Shown piece after piece: positions 17,819 to 27,558 of a stretch of 64,000 nucleotides of DNA (the stretch's first letter is position 1; the number at the start of each line of letters is the position of its first letter). Both the position numbers and the translations under genes were made by a program. The notes under the pieces were generated by a model that saw only the letters and a list, made by a program, of their open reading frames with translations, was not told where the DNA came from and ran no database searches. The stretch spans positions 5,084,001-5,148,000 of the forward strand of contig NZ_AP022586.1 of assembly GCF_010731695.1 (NCBI RefSeq), given 5' to 3'. The stretch comes from Mycolicibacterium litorale. GTDB taxonomy: Bacteria; Actinomycetota; Actinomycetes; Mycobacteriales; Mycobacteriaceae.

Positions 17819-19354
17819 TCAGGCTCTCTTCCTCAGGAGCGGTTTGACGACCTTGCCGCCCGGGTTCCGGGGCAGCACGTCGAGGAACTCCACCGAACGC
17901 GGTGTCTTGAAATTCGCGAGATGTTCGCGCACGTAGGCGATCACGGTCTGTTCGTCGAGCGTCACACCCGGTTTCACGACGACGAACGCCTTGCCGACCT
18001 CACCGAGCCGCTCGTCGGGCATGCCGATCACCGCCGATTCGGCGACGCCGTCGAGGCGGGCCAGCACCTGCTCGATCTCGGCGGGGTAGACGTTGAACCC
18101 GCCGCAGATGTACATGTCCTTGAGCCGGTCGGTGATGCGCAGGTTGCCGTTGTCGTCGACGGTGCCTACGTCGCCGGTGTGCAGCCAGCCGTCGGCGTCG
18201 ATCGTGGCGGCGGTCGCCTCCGGATCATCGAGATAGCCGAGCATCACGTTCGGTCCGCGCAGCAGCACCTCGCCCGCCTCGTGCTCGTCAGCGGAGTCGA
18301 TGCGCAATTCGAAGTCGGCGATCGGCCGCCCGCACGTGGTCGCGACGGTGACCGCGTCGTCGTCGGCCCGGCACATCGTGCCGAATCCGCTGGCCTCGGT
18401 CAGCCCGTAGGCGGTCAGCACGATGTCGATGTCGAGTTCGGACTGCATGCGCTCGATCAGCACGACGGGGACGACGGCGGCGCCGGTGACCGCGAACCGC
18501 AGCGAACTCAGGTCGTACGCAGCGCGGTTCGGGTGGTCGAGGATCGTCTGGTAGATCGTGGGCGGCCCGGGGAGCACGGTGATCCGCTGCCCGGTGACCG
18601 CAGCCATCGCCTTCTCGGGGTCGAAGGTCAGCTGGGGGATCAGCGTGGCGCCGGTCTGCAGGCACGTCAGGATGCCGGCCTTGTACCCGAAGTTGTGGAA
18701 GAACGGGTTGATGCACAGATAGCGATCGGCGCTGGTGAGCTGTCCGCATTCGGCCCAGGCCGCCGAGGCGTCGAGGGACTGCCGGTGCGCGCACAACACG
18801 CCCTTGCTGCGGCCGGTGGTGCCCGAGGTGAACAGGATGTCGGACACATCGTCGGGCCGCACGGCCGCCGCCCGCTCGTCGACTGCGGCGAGATCGACTC
18901 CGCGCGAGACGAATTCGTCCCATGTGCCGTCGTCGGTGTCGATCGGAACCCGCACGATGTGCCGCAGCGCGGGCAGAGCGGCGCGGTCCAGGTCGGCGGT
19001 CCGGTCGGCGCCGAGGAACTCGCCCGCCGCGATCAGCAGGGGTGCGGCGGTGCGGGCAAGGATGTCGCCCGCCTCGCTGGCGGTGTAGCGGGTGTTGAGC
19101 GGGACGAGGACGCCGCCCGCATAGCTCGTGGCCAGACACGCCACCACCCAGTGCCAGGTGTTGGGGGACCAGATCGCGATGCGGTCGCCGGGGGCGATGC
19201 CGAGGTCGATCATCGCCGCCGCCGCCCGTCGCACCTCGTCGCGCAGTTGCGTGTAGGTGAGTCGGCGGTCGTCCGTGACGACCGCCTCGTGGTCGCCGTA
19301 CTGCTGGGCGATCCGGTCGAGAACAGCGGGGATCGTCCTCGGGGCGGTCGTCAT
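17819..19354 (-). CDS. fadD3: HIP-CoA ligase FadD3
   Basis: 511 residues, AMP-forming acyl-CoA synthetase. It activates HIP, the C/D-ring remnant with its propionate side chain, to HIP-CoA, which is also the KstR2 ligand. Motifs: FTSGTTGRSKGVLCAHRQ (P-loop), AYGLTEASGFGTMC (A5), YLDDPEATAATIDADGWLHTGD (A7) and RNPGGKVVKPLL (catalytic Lys near the end). ATG at 19354 is supported by GAGGGAG about 7 nt upstream on this strand. It is divergent from fadE30, with a KstR2 operator in the 48-nt gap. Matches Rv3561. Confidence 0.95.
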   Translation of the reverse strand: MTTAPRTIPAVLDRIAQQYGDHEAVVTDDRRLTYTQLRDEVRRAAAAMIDLGIAPGDRIAIWSPNTWHWVVACLATSYAGGVLVPLNTRYTASEAGDILARTAAPLLIAAGEFLGADRTADLDRAALPALRHIVRVPIDTDDGTWDEFVSRGVDLAAVDERAAAVRPDDVSDILFTSGTTGRSKGVLCAHRQSLDASAAWAECGQLTSADRYLCINPFFHNFGYKAGILTCLQTGATLIPQLTFDPEKAMAAVTGQRITVLPGPPTIYQTILDHPNRAAYDLSSLRFAVTGAAVVPVVLIERMQSELDIDIVLTAYGLTEASGFGTMCRADDDAVTVATTCGRPIADFELRIDSADEHEAGEVLLRGPNVMLGYLDDPEATAATIDADGWLHTGDVGTVDDNGNLRITDRLKDMYICGGFNVYPAEIEQVLARLDGVAESAVIGMPDERLGEVGKAFVVVKPGVTLDEQTVIAYVREHLANFKTPRSVEFLDVLPRNPGGKVVKPLLRKRA

Positions 19355-19371
19355 CGATGCTCCCTCTAACA

Positions 19372-19387
19372 AAGCAAGTGCTTGGTA
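19372..19387. promoter_or_regulatory. KstR2 operator between fadD3 and fadE30
   Basis: AAGCAAGTGCTTGGTA matches the KstR2 palindrome AAGCAAG-NN-CTTGCTT, with arms AAGCAAG and CTTGGTA. It sits in the 48-nt divergent gap and can silence both operons. TAGCCT at 19391-19396 ends 6 nt before the fadE30 GTG, so that gene is probably leaderless, with the operator directly over its promoter. Confidence 0.85.
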
Positions 19388-19402
19388 GGTTAGCCTACAG
19401 GG

Positions 19403-20563
19403 GTGATAGAGGTCCAGGAGTTCCGGGCCGAGGTCCGGCAGTGGCTCGCCGACAACCTGGTCGGCGAATTCGCCGCGCTCAAGGGGCTGGGCGGGCCCGG
19501 CCGTGAGCACGAGGCATTCGAGGAGCGGCTGGCGTGGAACCGCCATCTCGCCGCGGCGGGTCTGACATGTCTGGGGTGGCCGGTCGAGCACGGCGGGCGC
19601 GGCCTGTCGGTCGCCCACCGCGTCGCGTTCTACGAGGAGTACGCGATCGCCAACGCCCCGGCGAAGGTCAACCACTTCGGTGAGGAACTCCTCGGGCCGA
19701 CGCTGATCGCCTACGGCACGCCCGAACAGCAGCAGCGTTTCCTGCCCAAGATCGTCGACGTCACCGAGCTCTGGTGCCAGGGCTACTCCGAACCCGGCGC
19801 AGGCAGCGACCTCGCGAACGTCGCGACCACCGCCGTGCTCGACGGCGACCAGTGGGTCATCAACGGGCAGAAGGTGTGGACGTCGCTCGCGCACTGGGCG
19901 CAGTGGTGCTTCGTGGTCGCGCGCACCGAGAAGGGCTCGAAGCGCCACGCCGGTCTGTCCTACCTGCTGGTGCCGCTCGACCAGCCCGGCGTCGAGGTGC
20001 GCCCGATCATCCAGCTCACCGGCGACTCCGAGTTCAACGAGGTGTTCTTCGACGACGCCCGCACCGACGCCTCGCTCGTGGTGGGGGAGCCCGGTGACGG
20101 CTGGCGCGTCGCGATGGGGACGCTGACCTTCGAACGCGGCGTGTCCACGCTCGGCCAGCAGATCGAATACGCCCGCGAACTGTCCGGGGTCGCCGATCTC
20201 GCGAAGAAGACCGGCGCCGCCGACGATCCGCTGATCCGCGAGCGGCTCACCCGGTCGTGGGCCGGCCTGCGCACGATGCGGTCGTATGCGCTGGCGACGA
20301 TGGACGTGGAAGGTGCCGGGCGGGCCGCCGGAGTGGATAACGTGTCGAAACTGTTGTGGGCCAACTGGCATCGTGAACTCGGCGAGATCGCGATGGACGT
20401 GGCTGGTATGGCGGGCCTGACATTGACCGAGGGCGACTTCGACGAATGGCAGCGGCTGTACCTGTTCTCGCGTGCCGACACGATCTACGGCGGGTCGAAC
20501 GAGGTGCAGCGCAACATCATCGCCGAGCGGGTGCTCGGCCTACCGAGGGAGCCCAAGGGATGA
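19403..20563 (+). CDS. fadE30: Acyl-CoA dehydrogenase FadE30
   Basis: 386 residues, full-length acyl-CoA dehydrogenase. Seen: GYSEPGAGSDLANVATTAVL, GQKVWTSLAHWAQW and YGGSNEVQRNIIAERVLGLPRE. It is required for rings C/D and is thought to introduce the first side-chain double bond in 5-OH-HIP-CoA. GTG at 19403 lies 6 nt after a -10-like TAGCCT, which fits a leaderless transcript starting at the G. The downstream ipdF start overlaps its stop by 4 nt. Corresponds to Rv3560c; first of the fadE30-ipdF-kstR2-fadA6 operon. Confidence 0.93.
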   Translation: MIEVQEFRAEVRQWLADNLVGEFAALKGLGGPGREHEAFEERLAWNRHLAAAGLTCLGWPVEHGGRGLSVAHRVAFYEEYAIANAPAKVNHFGEELLGPTLIAYGTPEQQQRFLPKIVDVTELWCQGYSEPGAGSDLANVATTAVLDGDQWVINGQKVWTSLAHWAQWCFVVARTEKGSKRHAGLSYLLVPLDQPGVEVRPIIQLTGDSEFNEVFFDDARTDASLVVGEPGDGWRVAMGTLTFERGVSTLGQQIEYARELSGVADLAKKTGAADDPLIRERLTRSWAGLRTMRSYALATMDVEGAGRAAGVDNVSKLLWANWHRELGEIAMDVAGMAGLTLTEGDFDEWQRLYLFSRADTIYGGSNEVQRNIIAERVLGLPREPKG

Positions 20564-21351
20564 GCGATCTTTCCGTCGCGCCGAAGGAGATCGACGGCCA
20601 CGGTCTGCTGACCGGCAAGGTCGTGCTGGTGACCGCCGCCGCGGGCACCGGCATCGGGTCGACCACCGCGCGGCGCGCGCTGCTCGAGGGCGCGGACGTA
20701 GTCATCTCCGACTACCACGAGCGCCGGCTGGGCGAGACCCGCGACCAGCTCACCGAACTCGGTCTCGGCAAGGTCGACTCGGTGGTCTGCGATGTCACCT
20801 CCACCGAAGCCGTCGACGCGCTGATCACCTCGACCGTCGAAAAAGCCGGCCGGCTCGACGTTCTCGTGAACAACGCCGGCCTCGGCGGCCAGACACCGGT
20901 GGTCGACATGTCCGACGACGAGTGGGACCGCGTGCTCAACGTGACCCTCACCTCGGTCATGCGCGCCACCCGCGCCGCGCTGCGCTACTTCCGCGACGCC
21001 GACCACGGCGGCGTGATCGTCAACAACGCCAGCGTGCTGGGCTGGCGGGCCCAGCACTCGCAGTCGCACTACGCCGCGGCCAAGGCCGGGGTGATGGCGC
21101 TGACCCGGTGCAGTGCGATCGAGGCCGTCGAATACGGGGTGCGCATCAACGCGGTGTCGCCCAGCATCGCCCGGCACAAGTTCCTGGAGAAGACGAGTTC
21201 GGCGGATCTGCTCGACCGGCTCTCCGAAGGCGAGGCGTTCGGCCGCGCCGCCGAACCGTGGGAGGTGGCGGCTACGATTGCATTCCTCGCCAGCGACTAC
21301 TCCAGCTACCTGACCGGCGAGGTCATCTCCGTTTCGAGCCAGCACCCGTGA
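20560..21351 (+). CDS. ipdF: SDR IpdF, hydroxy-HIP-CoA-type dehydrogenase
   Basis: 263 residues, classical SDR. Cofactor motif TAAAGTGIGSTTARRAL (a longer Gly loop than usual), VNNAGLGG, catalytic Ser in NNASVLGW and Tyr/Lys in HYAAAKAG. By position and similarity it is Rv3559c, IpdF, which oxidises the ring hydroxyl of the 5-OH HIP-CoA series before ring opening. ATG at 20560 overlaps the fadE30 stop. A PPE gene (PPE64) that follows in M. tuberculosis is absent; kstR2 comes next directly. Confidence 0.88.
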   Translation: MSDLSVAPKEIDGHGLLTGKVVLVTAAAGTGIGSTTARRALLEGADVVISDYHERRLGETRDQLTELGLGKVDSVVCDVTSTEAVDALITSTVEKAGRLDVLVNNAGLGGQTPVVDMSDDEWDRVLNVTLTSVMRATRAALRYFRDADHGGVIVNNASVLGWRAQHSQSHYAAAKAGVMALTRCSAIEAVEYGVRINAVSPSIARHKFLEKTSSADLLDRLSEGEAFGRAAEPWEVAATIAFLASDYSSYLTGEVISVSSQHP

Positions 21352-21966
21352 GCACCCCCGCAGCCAGCCAGCCGCCGACCCGGCGCGACGAGCTCCTCGA
21401 GCTCGCCGCGACGATGTTCGCCGAGCGCGGGCTGCGGGCCACCACGGTGCGTGACATCGCCGATTCGGCGGGCATCCTGTCGGGCAGCCTGTACCACCAC
21501 TTCTCCTCCAAGGAGGAGATGATCGACGAGCTGCTGCGCGGGTTCCTCGATTGGCTGTTCGAGCGGTACCACCAGATCGTCGAGACCGAGCCGAACCCGC
21601 TCGAACGGCTCAAGGGCCTGTTCATGGCGTCGTTCGAGGCGATCGCCTCGCGGCACGCCCAGGTGGTCATCTACCAGGACGAGGCCGGACGGCTCTCGTC
21701 GCAACCGCGCTTCTCCTACGTCGAGGAACGCAACCGCGAACAACGCAAGATGTGGATCGAGGTGCTCAGCCAGGGCATCGCGGAGGGCTACTTCCGGCCC
21801 GACATCGACGTCGATCTGATCTACCGCTTCATCCGGGACACCACGTGGGTGTCGGTCCGCTGGTACCAGCCGGGCGGCCCGCTCACGGCCGAAGAGGTCG
21901 GCAGGCAGTACCTGTCCATAGTCCTCGGCGGAATCACCGCCAACAGTACTGAAGGAGAAACACACC

Positions 21967-21974
<8 letters not shown>
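21348..21974 (+). CDS. kstR2: TetR-family repressor KstR2
   Basis: 208 residues. N-terminal TetR helix-turn-helix RGLRATTVRDIADSAGILSGSLYHHFSSKEE, with the ligand domain behind it. KstR2 represses the C/D-ring genes and is released by HIP-CoA. GTG at 21348 overlaps the ipdF stop, and the kstR2 stop overlaps fadA6, so the repressor is made from its own regulated operon (negative feedback). The two palindromes at 19372-19387 and 29245-29260 are its expected targets. Matches Rv3557c. Confidence 0.95.
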
Positions 21975-23115
<1,141 letters not shown>

Positions 23116-23136
23116 TCTCCTTCGCGGGAGAAGGTG

Positions 23137-24249
23137 TCAGTGGTCGTGGACGACGACGCCGCGAATGATCCGACCGGCGAGCATGTCGTCGTAGGCCTCG
23201 TTGATCTCGCCGAGTTTGTATTCGTGGGTGACGGTCTCATCGAGCAGCAGCTTGCCTTCGCGGTAGAGGCTGAGCAGACGCGGGATGTCGGCGCGTGGAT
23301 TGGCTTCGCCGTAGAGGCTGCCCAGTAGCCGCTTCTGGAACAGCGTGAACATCGCCATCGGCAGCGTCGGGGTCACGTCGGCCATTGCGGCGATACCGGT
23401 CAGCACGACGGCACCGCCCTTGCGGATGATGTCGAGCGCCTCGCCGATCATGTGACCCTCGACCAGTCCGACGGTCAGGATCGCCGAGTCGGCCATCACC
23501 CCGCGCGTCAGCTCCGCGACGAGCGCCGTGGCTTCGGCCATCGACGTCGCGAAATGGGTGGCGCCGAACTCGAATGCCTTCTCGCGCTTGTCGGCGACGA
23601 TGTCCACCACGACGATCTTCTCCGCCCCGGCCAGCCGGGCGCCCTGGATCGCGCCGCTGCCCACACCGCCGCAGCCGATCACCACCACGGTGTCACCGGG
23701 GGTGACGTCGGCGGTGTTGACCGCCGAGCCCCACCCGGTGGTCACCCCGCACCCGATCAGGCACGCTCGCGACAGCGGCAGGTCGTCGTCGATCTTGACC
23801 ACCGATGCCTCCGACACCACACCGTACTGGGCGAACGTGCCGAGCAGCAGGGCGACGTTGACGTCGACGTCGCCGATGTGGCGCCGGTAGGTGCCGTCGA
23901 GCTGGGTGCCGTTGAGGATGTACGCGCCCAGGTCGCACAGGTTCTGGTGCCCGCTGGCGCACCAGCGGCAGCGCCCGCAGGCCGGCAGGAACGACGCGAC
24001 GACGTGGTCGCCGGGCGTCAGATCGCGGACGCCCGGGCCCACCTCGGTGACGATGCCGGCGCCCTCGTGCCCGCCGATCACCGGCATCGGACCGGGGAAG
24101 TCACCGGTGCGGGCGTGGTGGTCGGAGTGGCACAACCCGGTCGCCTGGAACGACACGAGAACCTCGCCGTCCTGCGGCGGGTCGAGGTCGACCTCTTCGA
24201 CGGTCCAGTCGCCGTTGACTTCCCACAGCACCGCTGCATCCATCTTCAT
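23137..24249 (-). CDS. Zinc alcohol dehydrogenase, NDMA-dependent-like
   Basis: 370 residues, medium-chain zinc dehydrogenase. Catalytic zinc region GLCHSDHHARTGDF and GGHEGAGIV; structural zinc cysteines CGRCRWCASGHQNLC; Rossmann motif GCGGVGSGAIQGARLAGA. It resembles mycobacterial nicotinoprotein-like (NDMA-dependent) alcohol dehydrogenases, with a tightly bound cofactor. Start 24249 (MKMDAAVLWE) or 24243; no Shine-Dalgarno decides. It occupies the place where M. tuberculosis has Rv3555c/fdxB, so it is an insertion relative to that cluster. A role in steroid metabolism is possible but unproven. Confidence 0.82.
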   Translation of the reverse strand: MKMDAAVLWEVNGDWTVEEVDLDPPQDGEVLVSFQATGLCHSDHHARTGDFPGPMPVIGGHEGAGIVTEVGPGVRDLTPGDHVVASFLPACGRCRWCASGHQNLCDLGAYILNGTQLDGTYRRHIGDVDVNVALLLGTFAQYGVVSEASVVKIDDDLPLSRACLIGCGVTTGWGSAVNTADVTPGDTVVVIGCGGVGSGAIQGARLAGAEKIVVVDIVADKREKAFEFGATHFATSMAEATALVAELTRGVMADSAILTVGLVEGHMIGEALDIIRKGGAVVLTGIAAMADVTPTLPMAMFTLFQKRLLGSLYGEANPRADIPRLLSLYREGKLLLDETVTHEYKLGEINEAYDDMLAGRIIRGVVVHDH

Positions 24250-24293
24250 GCGGGGAGTGTAGGAAGGGCGTACCGATGATCACCGGCGTTTGG

Positions 24294-25043
24294 CTATTGC
24301 GCGAGCGCCAGCCCGCCCAGCGCGATGATCCAGCTCGCGAAGCTGCCGACCAGGAAGTACTCGGTCACCTCGTCGATGCCGATCCCCAAATCGCCGTTGC
24401 CGTTCGCCTTCGCCTTCTGGGCGTTGATCTCCGGGAACCGGATGATGCTCTTGGCGGCGACGACCGCGGTCGCGGCGGCCAACTGGCCGGCCAGCCCCAA
24501 CCCGAGGATCAGCAACCGTTCCATCGGCCCGAGGAGTCGGCCGCCTTTGAGCCGGTCCGACGGCTGCGGTTGTCCGGCGGGTTTGACCGCGCCGACCGAC
24601 CCCAGCACCAGCCGCACCAACTGGTTGCCGGTGACCAACTGCAGCAGGATGACGGCCACCACCATCAGCAGCCGGTCGGCGGTCAGCCCGCCGACCCCGG
24701 GCAGCTGAGTCCACTCCGCCCACCGGCCGACCGGCCCCGCGACGTCCGAAGCCCACCCGGACAACACGATCACCAGTGCGGCGCCCGCACCCAGCGCGAG
24801 CAGCGGCGCCCATGGACGGTGTCCGGTGCGTTCGGCACGCGCCCCGAGCACCTCCCAGGCGATGCCCGCCGCGCAGGCGATCACCAGGAGGGGGATGTCG
24901 CCGCGGTGCCACAGGCCGGCCAGGAGCGCGCAGCCCACGACCGCGGCGGGGACGACCACCACGGGCAGCCACGCGCGCCGCGTGATCCGCCGGCACATGT
25001 CGGCGAGTCCGATCGCGATCAGCAGGACGGCCAGCGCGCTCAT
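24294..25043 (-). CDS. DUF3307-like membrane protein, SatD partner
   Basis: 249 residues with several hydrophobic helices (near residues 3-14, 25-45, 48-62, 78-98 and 122-145, and two at the C-terminus). The C-terminal module AAKSIIRFPEI...GIDEVTEYFLVGSFASWIIALGG is characteristic of the membrane proteins that accompany SatD. ATG at 25043 overlaps the satD stop by 4 nt, so they are coupled. The biochemical function of this pair is unknown. It is not part of the M. tuberculosis steroid cluster. Confidence 0.65.
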   Translation of the reverse strand: MSALAVLLIAIGLADMCRRITRRAWLPVVVVPAAVVGCALLAGLWHRGDIPLLVIACAAGIAWEVLGARAERTGHRPWAPLLALGAGAALVIVLSGWASDVAGPVGRWAEWTQLPGVGGLTADRLLMVVAVILLQLVTGNQLVRLVLGSVGAVKPAGQPQPSDRLKGGRLLGPMERLLILGLGLAGQLAAATAVVAAKSIIRFPEINAQKAKANGNGDLGIGIDEVTEYFLVGSFASWIIALGGLALAQ

Positions 25044-25672
25044 CGCACACCGCGCAGATAGGCCGAGGTCAGCACGAGCAGATCCAGCCCGTCGCGGCCC
25101 GCGCGCTGGGACACCGCCGAGGCGCTGACGTGCTCGGCGGCGGCGATGTCCTTCTTGCTGCGGTTGCTCAACAGGCCCTTCAGAATTCTCGTCGACCGGT
25201 CATCGAGTGATCCAAGCAGGTGGTCCCGACACAGCAGTGCGGCGTTGACCGCGTCGACGTCCGGTCCGGCAGTGTCCGCGGCCCGCCGGTACGACGTGCG
25301 CACCGCGGCGAGGCCCGGTTGACGCTGCGCGGTCGCGGTCCACTCGATCGCCTCGCGCGCCGCCCACCACCCCGGGCCGTCCTGGATGCCGGTTTCGGCG
25401 TCGAGCACCGTGACCGGACCCCAGCCGATGCCGAACCGGATGTCGATCTCGGGGGCCACGGCCAGCCGGATGCCCAGCGCGGTGTCGATCGCCGCGCCGA
25501 CACTCGGCTGGGCGCCCTGGAACTCGTCGCCCACGGTGAACGCGAATCCGGCGGCGGCGAGTGCGGCCCTCAGCTGACGGTGCAGTGCGCGCCGGTCGGG
25601 TGCTCGACGGGACGCCACGACGTCGCCGATCACCGCGGCCTTCACTGAAGGCTGTGGCTTAACATCCGCCAT
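25040..25672 (-). CDS. SatD-family protein with C-terminal helix-turn-helix
   Basis: 210 residues. The N-terminal VIGDVVASRRAPDRRALHRQL and FTVGDEFQGA are hallmarks of SatD, and the C-terminal KKDIAAAEHVSASAVSQRAG (residues 172-191) looks like a helix-turn-helix. So it may be both an effector and its own repressor. ATG at 25672. An AT-rich inverted repeat lies just upstream (25676-25717). The family was first noted near acid-tolerance genes in streptococci; its molecular role is not settled. Confidence 0.7.
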   Translation of the reverse strand: MADVKPQPSVKAAVIGDVVASRRAPDRRALHRQLRAALAAAGFAFTVGDEFQGAQPSVGAAIDTALGIRLAVAPEIDIRFGIGWGPVTVLDAETGIQDGPGWWAAREAIEWTATAQRQPGLAAVRTSYRRAADTAGPDVDAVNAALLCRDHLLGSLDDRSTRILKGLLSNRSKKDIAAAEHVSASAVSQRAGRDGLDLLVLTSAYLRGVR

Positions 25673-25675
25673 ATG

Positions 25676-25717
25676 AAGATAATAGCTTAATTATCGAAAA
25701 ATTCAGCTATCTGCTTC
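25676..25717. promoter_or_regulatory. Probable satD operator, AT-rich inverted repeat
   Basis: ATAGCT at 25682-25687 is mirrored by AGCTAT at 25705-25710, extended by AA/TT inside and GAAG/CTTC outside (25676-25679 and 25714-25717), with about 17 nt between the inner arms. The segment is strikingly AT-rich for this genome and sits 3 nt upstream of the satD start, so it can cover the promoter. Confidence 0.6.
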
Positions 25718-25729
25718 ACGGAGAAGAGG

Positions 25730-26800
25730 TCACTCAACGAGCGCGGTCGCCGCCCGCAGGTGTTTGACGGCGTCGTCCACGATCGACGGAACCAGCTCGG
25801 CGCACGAGGGCAGATCGTCGAGGATGCCCGCCACCTGGCCGGAGGCGAGCACGCCGGCTTCGGTGTTGCCGTCGACCAGGCCGGCCTTGAGCAGCATCGG
25901 GGTGTTGGCCGCCATCACCACCTGCGACCACGTCAGCTCTTTGCCGTGCCGCATCGCCAGCCCGTCCTTGACCATCGAGCGCCACGTCATGCCCGACATC
26001 TTCTTGAACTTCTGGGCGTTGCCCACCGCGGCGGCGAATCCCCGCACGGGTGAACCGCTCTCGAGCTTCTCCACCAGTCCGGTCCGCAGCACCCGGTGCG
26101 GCATACCGTCGACACGGGTCGAGACGACCGTGCCGTCGAGCGCCGCCTGCAGGTAGCGCTGTTTGACGGCATCGGGCACCGTCGAATCCGACGTCAGCAG
26201 GAAGCGGGTGCCCATGGCGACTCCCGCGGCGCCGTACGACAACGCCGCCGCCAGGCCGCGCCCGTCGAAGAAGCCACCGGCGGCGATCACCGGCATCCCG
26301 GTGTCGGCCACCGCGTCGAGTACCGACGGCAGCAACAGCGTCGTCGCGATGGGGCCGGTGTGACCGCCGCCTTCACCGCCCTGCACGATCACCGCGTCCG
26401 CACCCCAGCCGGCGACCTTCTTGGCGTGCTTGGCCAGCCCGACGGACGGGATGACCACCACGCCGGCCTCTTTGAGTCGCGCGATCAGGTCCGGCTTGGG
26501 TGCCAGCGCAAACGAGGCGACCTTCACGCCCTCGCGGATCAGCAGGTCGACACGTTCGCCCGCGTCGCCCGCGTCGGCGCGGATGTTGATGCCGAACGGT
26601 TTGTCGGTGGCGGCCTTGACCTTGGTCACCGCGGTCTGCAGTTCCTCGAGCGTCATGGTGGCCGACGCCAGAATGCCCAGCCCGCCCGCATTGGAGGTCG
26701 CCGACACCAACCGGGCCCCGGCCACCCAGCCCATGCCGGTCTGCACGACGGGATGGTCGATACCGATCAGCTCCGTCAGCGGCGTCCTGAGCCGGGTCAC
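25730..26800 (-). CDS. ipdC: IpdC, flavin-dependent reductase of ring C/D catabolism
   Basis: 356 residues, nitronate monooxygenase/2-nitropropane dioxygenase-type TIM barrel. The FMN-phosphate region is IVQGGEGGGHTG and IAAGGFFDGRGLAAALSYGAAGVAMGTRFL. IpdC reduces an enone intermediate in breakdown of the last steroid rings. The start is GTG at 26800, overlapping the ipdB stop (GTGA), although the frame is open further. Matches Rv3553; end of the echA20-ipdA-ipdB-ipdC operon. The ferredoxin gene (fdxB) next to it in M. tuberculosis is absent here. Confidence 0.92.
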   Translation of the reverse strand: MTRLRTPLTELIGIDHPVVQTGMGWVAGARLVSATSNAGGLGILASATMTLEELQTAVTKVKAATDKPFGINIRADAGDAGERVDLLIREGVKVASFALAPKPDLIARLKEAGVVVIPSVGLAKHAKKVAGWGADAVIVQGGEGGGHTGPIATTLLLPSVLDAVADTGMPVIAAGGFFDGRGLAAALSYGAAGVAMGTRFLLTSDSTVPDAVKQRYLQAALDGTVVSTRVDGMPHRVLRTGLVEKLESGSPVRGFAAAVGNAQKFKKMSGMTWRSMVKDGLAMRHGKELTWSQVVMAANTPMLLKAGLVDGNTEAGVLASGQVAGILDDLPSCAELVPSIVDDAVKHLRAATALVE

Positions 26801-27558
26801 GACCGGATTTCCCTGTCGCGCAGCGACTTCGGATCGATCACCTCGCGGATGAGGCGCAGCTCTTCGTCGGACGGCAACCGTGTCACCTCGGCCGAATCGA
26901 GCCCGTGCACCTCGAAGGAGGTGTTCTCCGCGACCTCGGCGGCCTCCACGCCGGGATGCAGGGAGACCGCGCGCATCTGGTGGTCGGGTCCATTGAAGTC
27001 GAAGACGCCGAGGTTGCTCACCACCCGGAACACGTTGAGGAACCGGTAGGCGGGGTTGTCGGGATCCACCTTGTCCCAGCCGACCCCGGAGACGATGTCG
27101 ACGGATTCGCCGAACACCCGCTTGCTGTGCCCGCCGACCCAGTAGCTGGTGGCGTGGTTGATGGTGTTGCCCGGTGCGCCGCGCACGCCGAACATCTGTC
27201 GCTTCGGATGCTGGATCGGACCGAAGGCGGACAGGTTCTGGTTGCCGTAGCGGTCGATCTGGTTGGCGCCCATCACGACGTGGCGCCGCCCCCATGTCAG
27301 CGTCTCGAACACGCGGCCGAACGGCATCCAGCCCTCGATGGCGCCCGTCGCGCCGAGCGCGGTGGTGTCGGCGAGCAACCGGGCTTCGCCGTCGGTCAGC
27401 AAGATGTCCGGCGAGAAGGTCAACCGCGCGAGGCGGGCACCGACCGACACCATGTTGGCCATCGGGCTGACCATGATCTCGCCCGCGTCGCGGAACAGTT
27501 CGGCGCACGCGACGGCGCACACTTCGGCACGGGTTGCGGAGGTCGTCTGGCCGGTCAT
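26797..27558 (-). CDS. ipdB: IpdB, beta subunit of COCHEA-CoA hydrolase
   Basis: 253 residues, family I CoA-transferase-like beta subunit. With IpdA it forms the hydrolase that opens ring C (COCHEA-CoA hydrolysis) and does not transfer CoA. Conserved stretches: GANQIDRYGNQNLSAFGPIQ, RGAPGNTINHATSYWVGGHSK and HPGVEAAEVAENTSFEV. The start overlaps ipdA by 4 nt and its stop overlaps ipdC, so the subunits are made in step. Matches Rv3552. Confidence 0.93.
   Translation of the reverse strand: MTGQTTSATRAEVCAVACAELFRDAGEIMVSPMANMVSVGARLARLTFSPDILLTDGEARLLADTTALGATGAIEGWMPFGRVFETLTWGRRHVVMGANQIDRYGNQNLSAFGPIQHPKRQMFGVRGAPGNTINHATSYWVGGHSKRVFGESVDIVSGVGWDKVDPDNPAYRFLNVFRVVSNLGVFDFNGPDHQMRAVSLHPGVEAAEVAENTSFEVHGLDSAEVTRLPSDEELRLIREVIDPKSLRDREIRS

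Noticed and set aside
23116..23134. Stem CCTTC...GAAGG between fadA6 and the alcohol dehydrogenase gene as a terminator
   Set aside because: Only 5 bp of stem and no U-tract; too weak to annotate.
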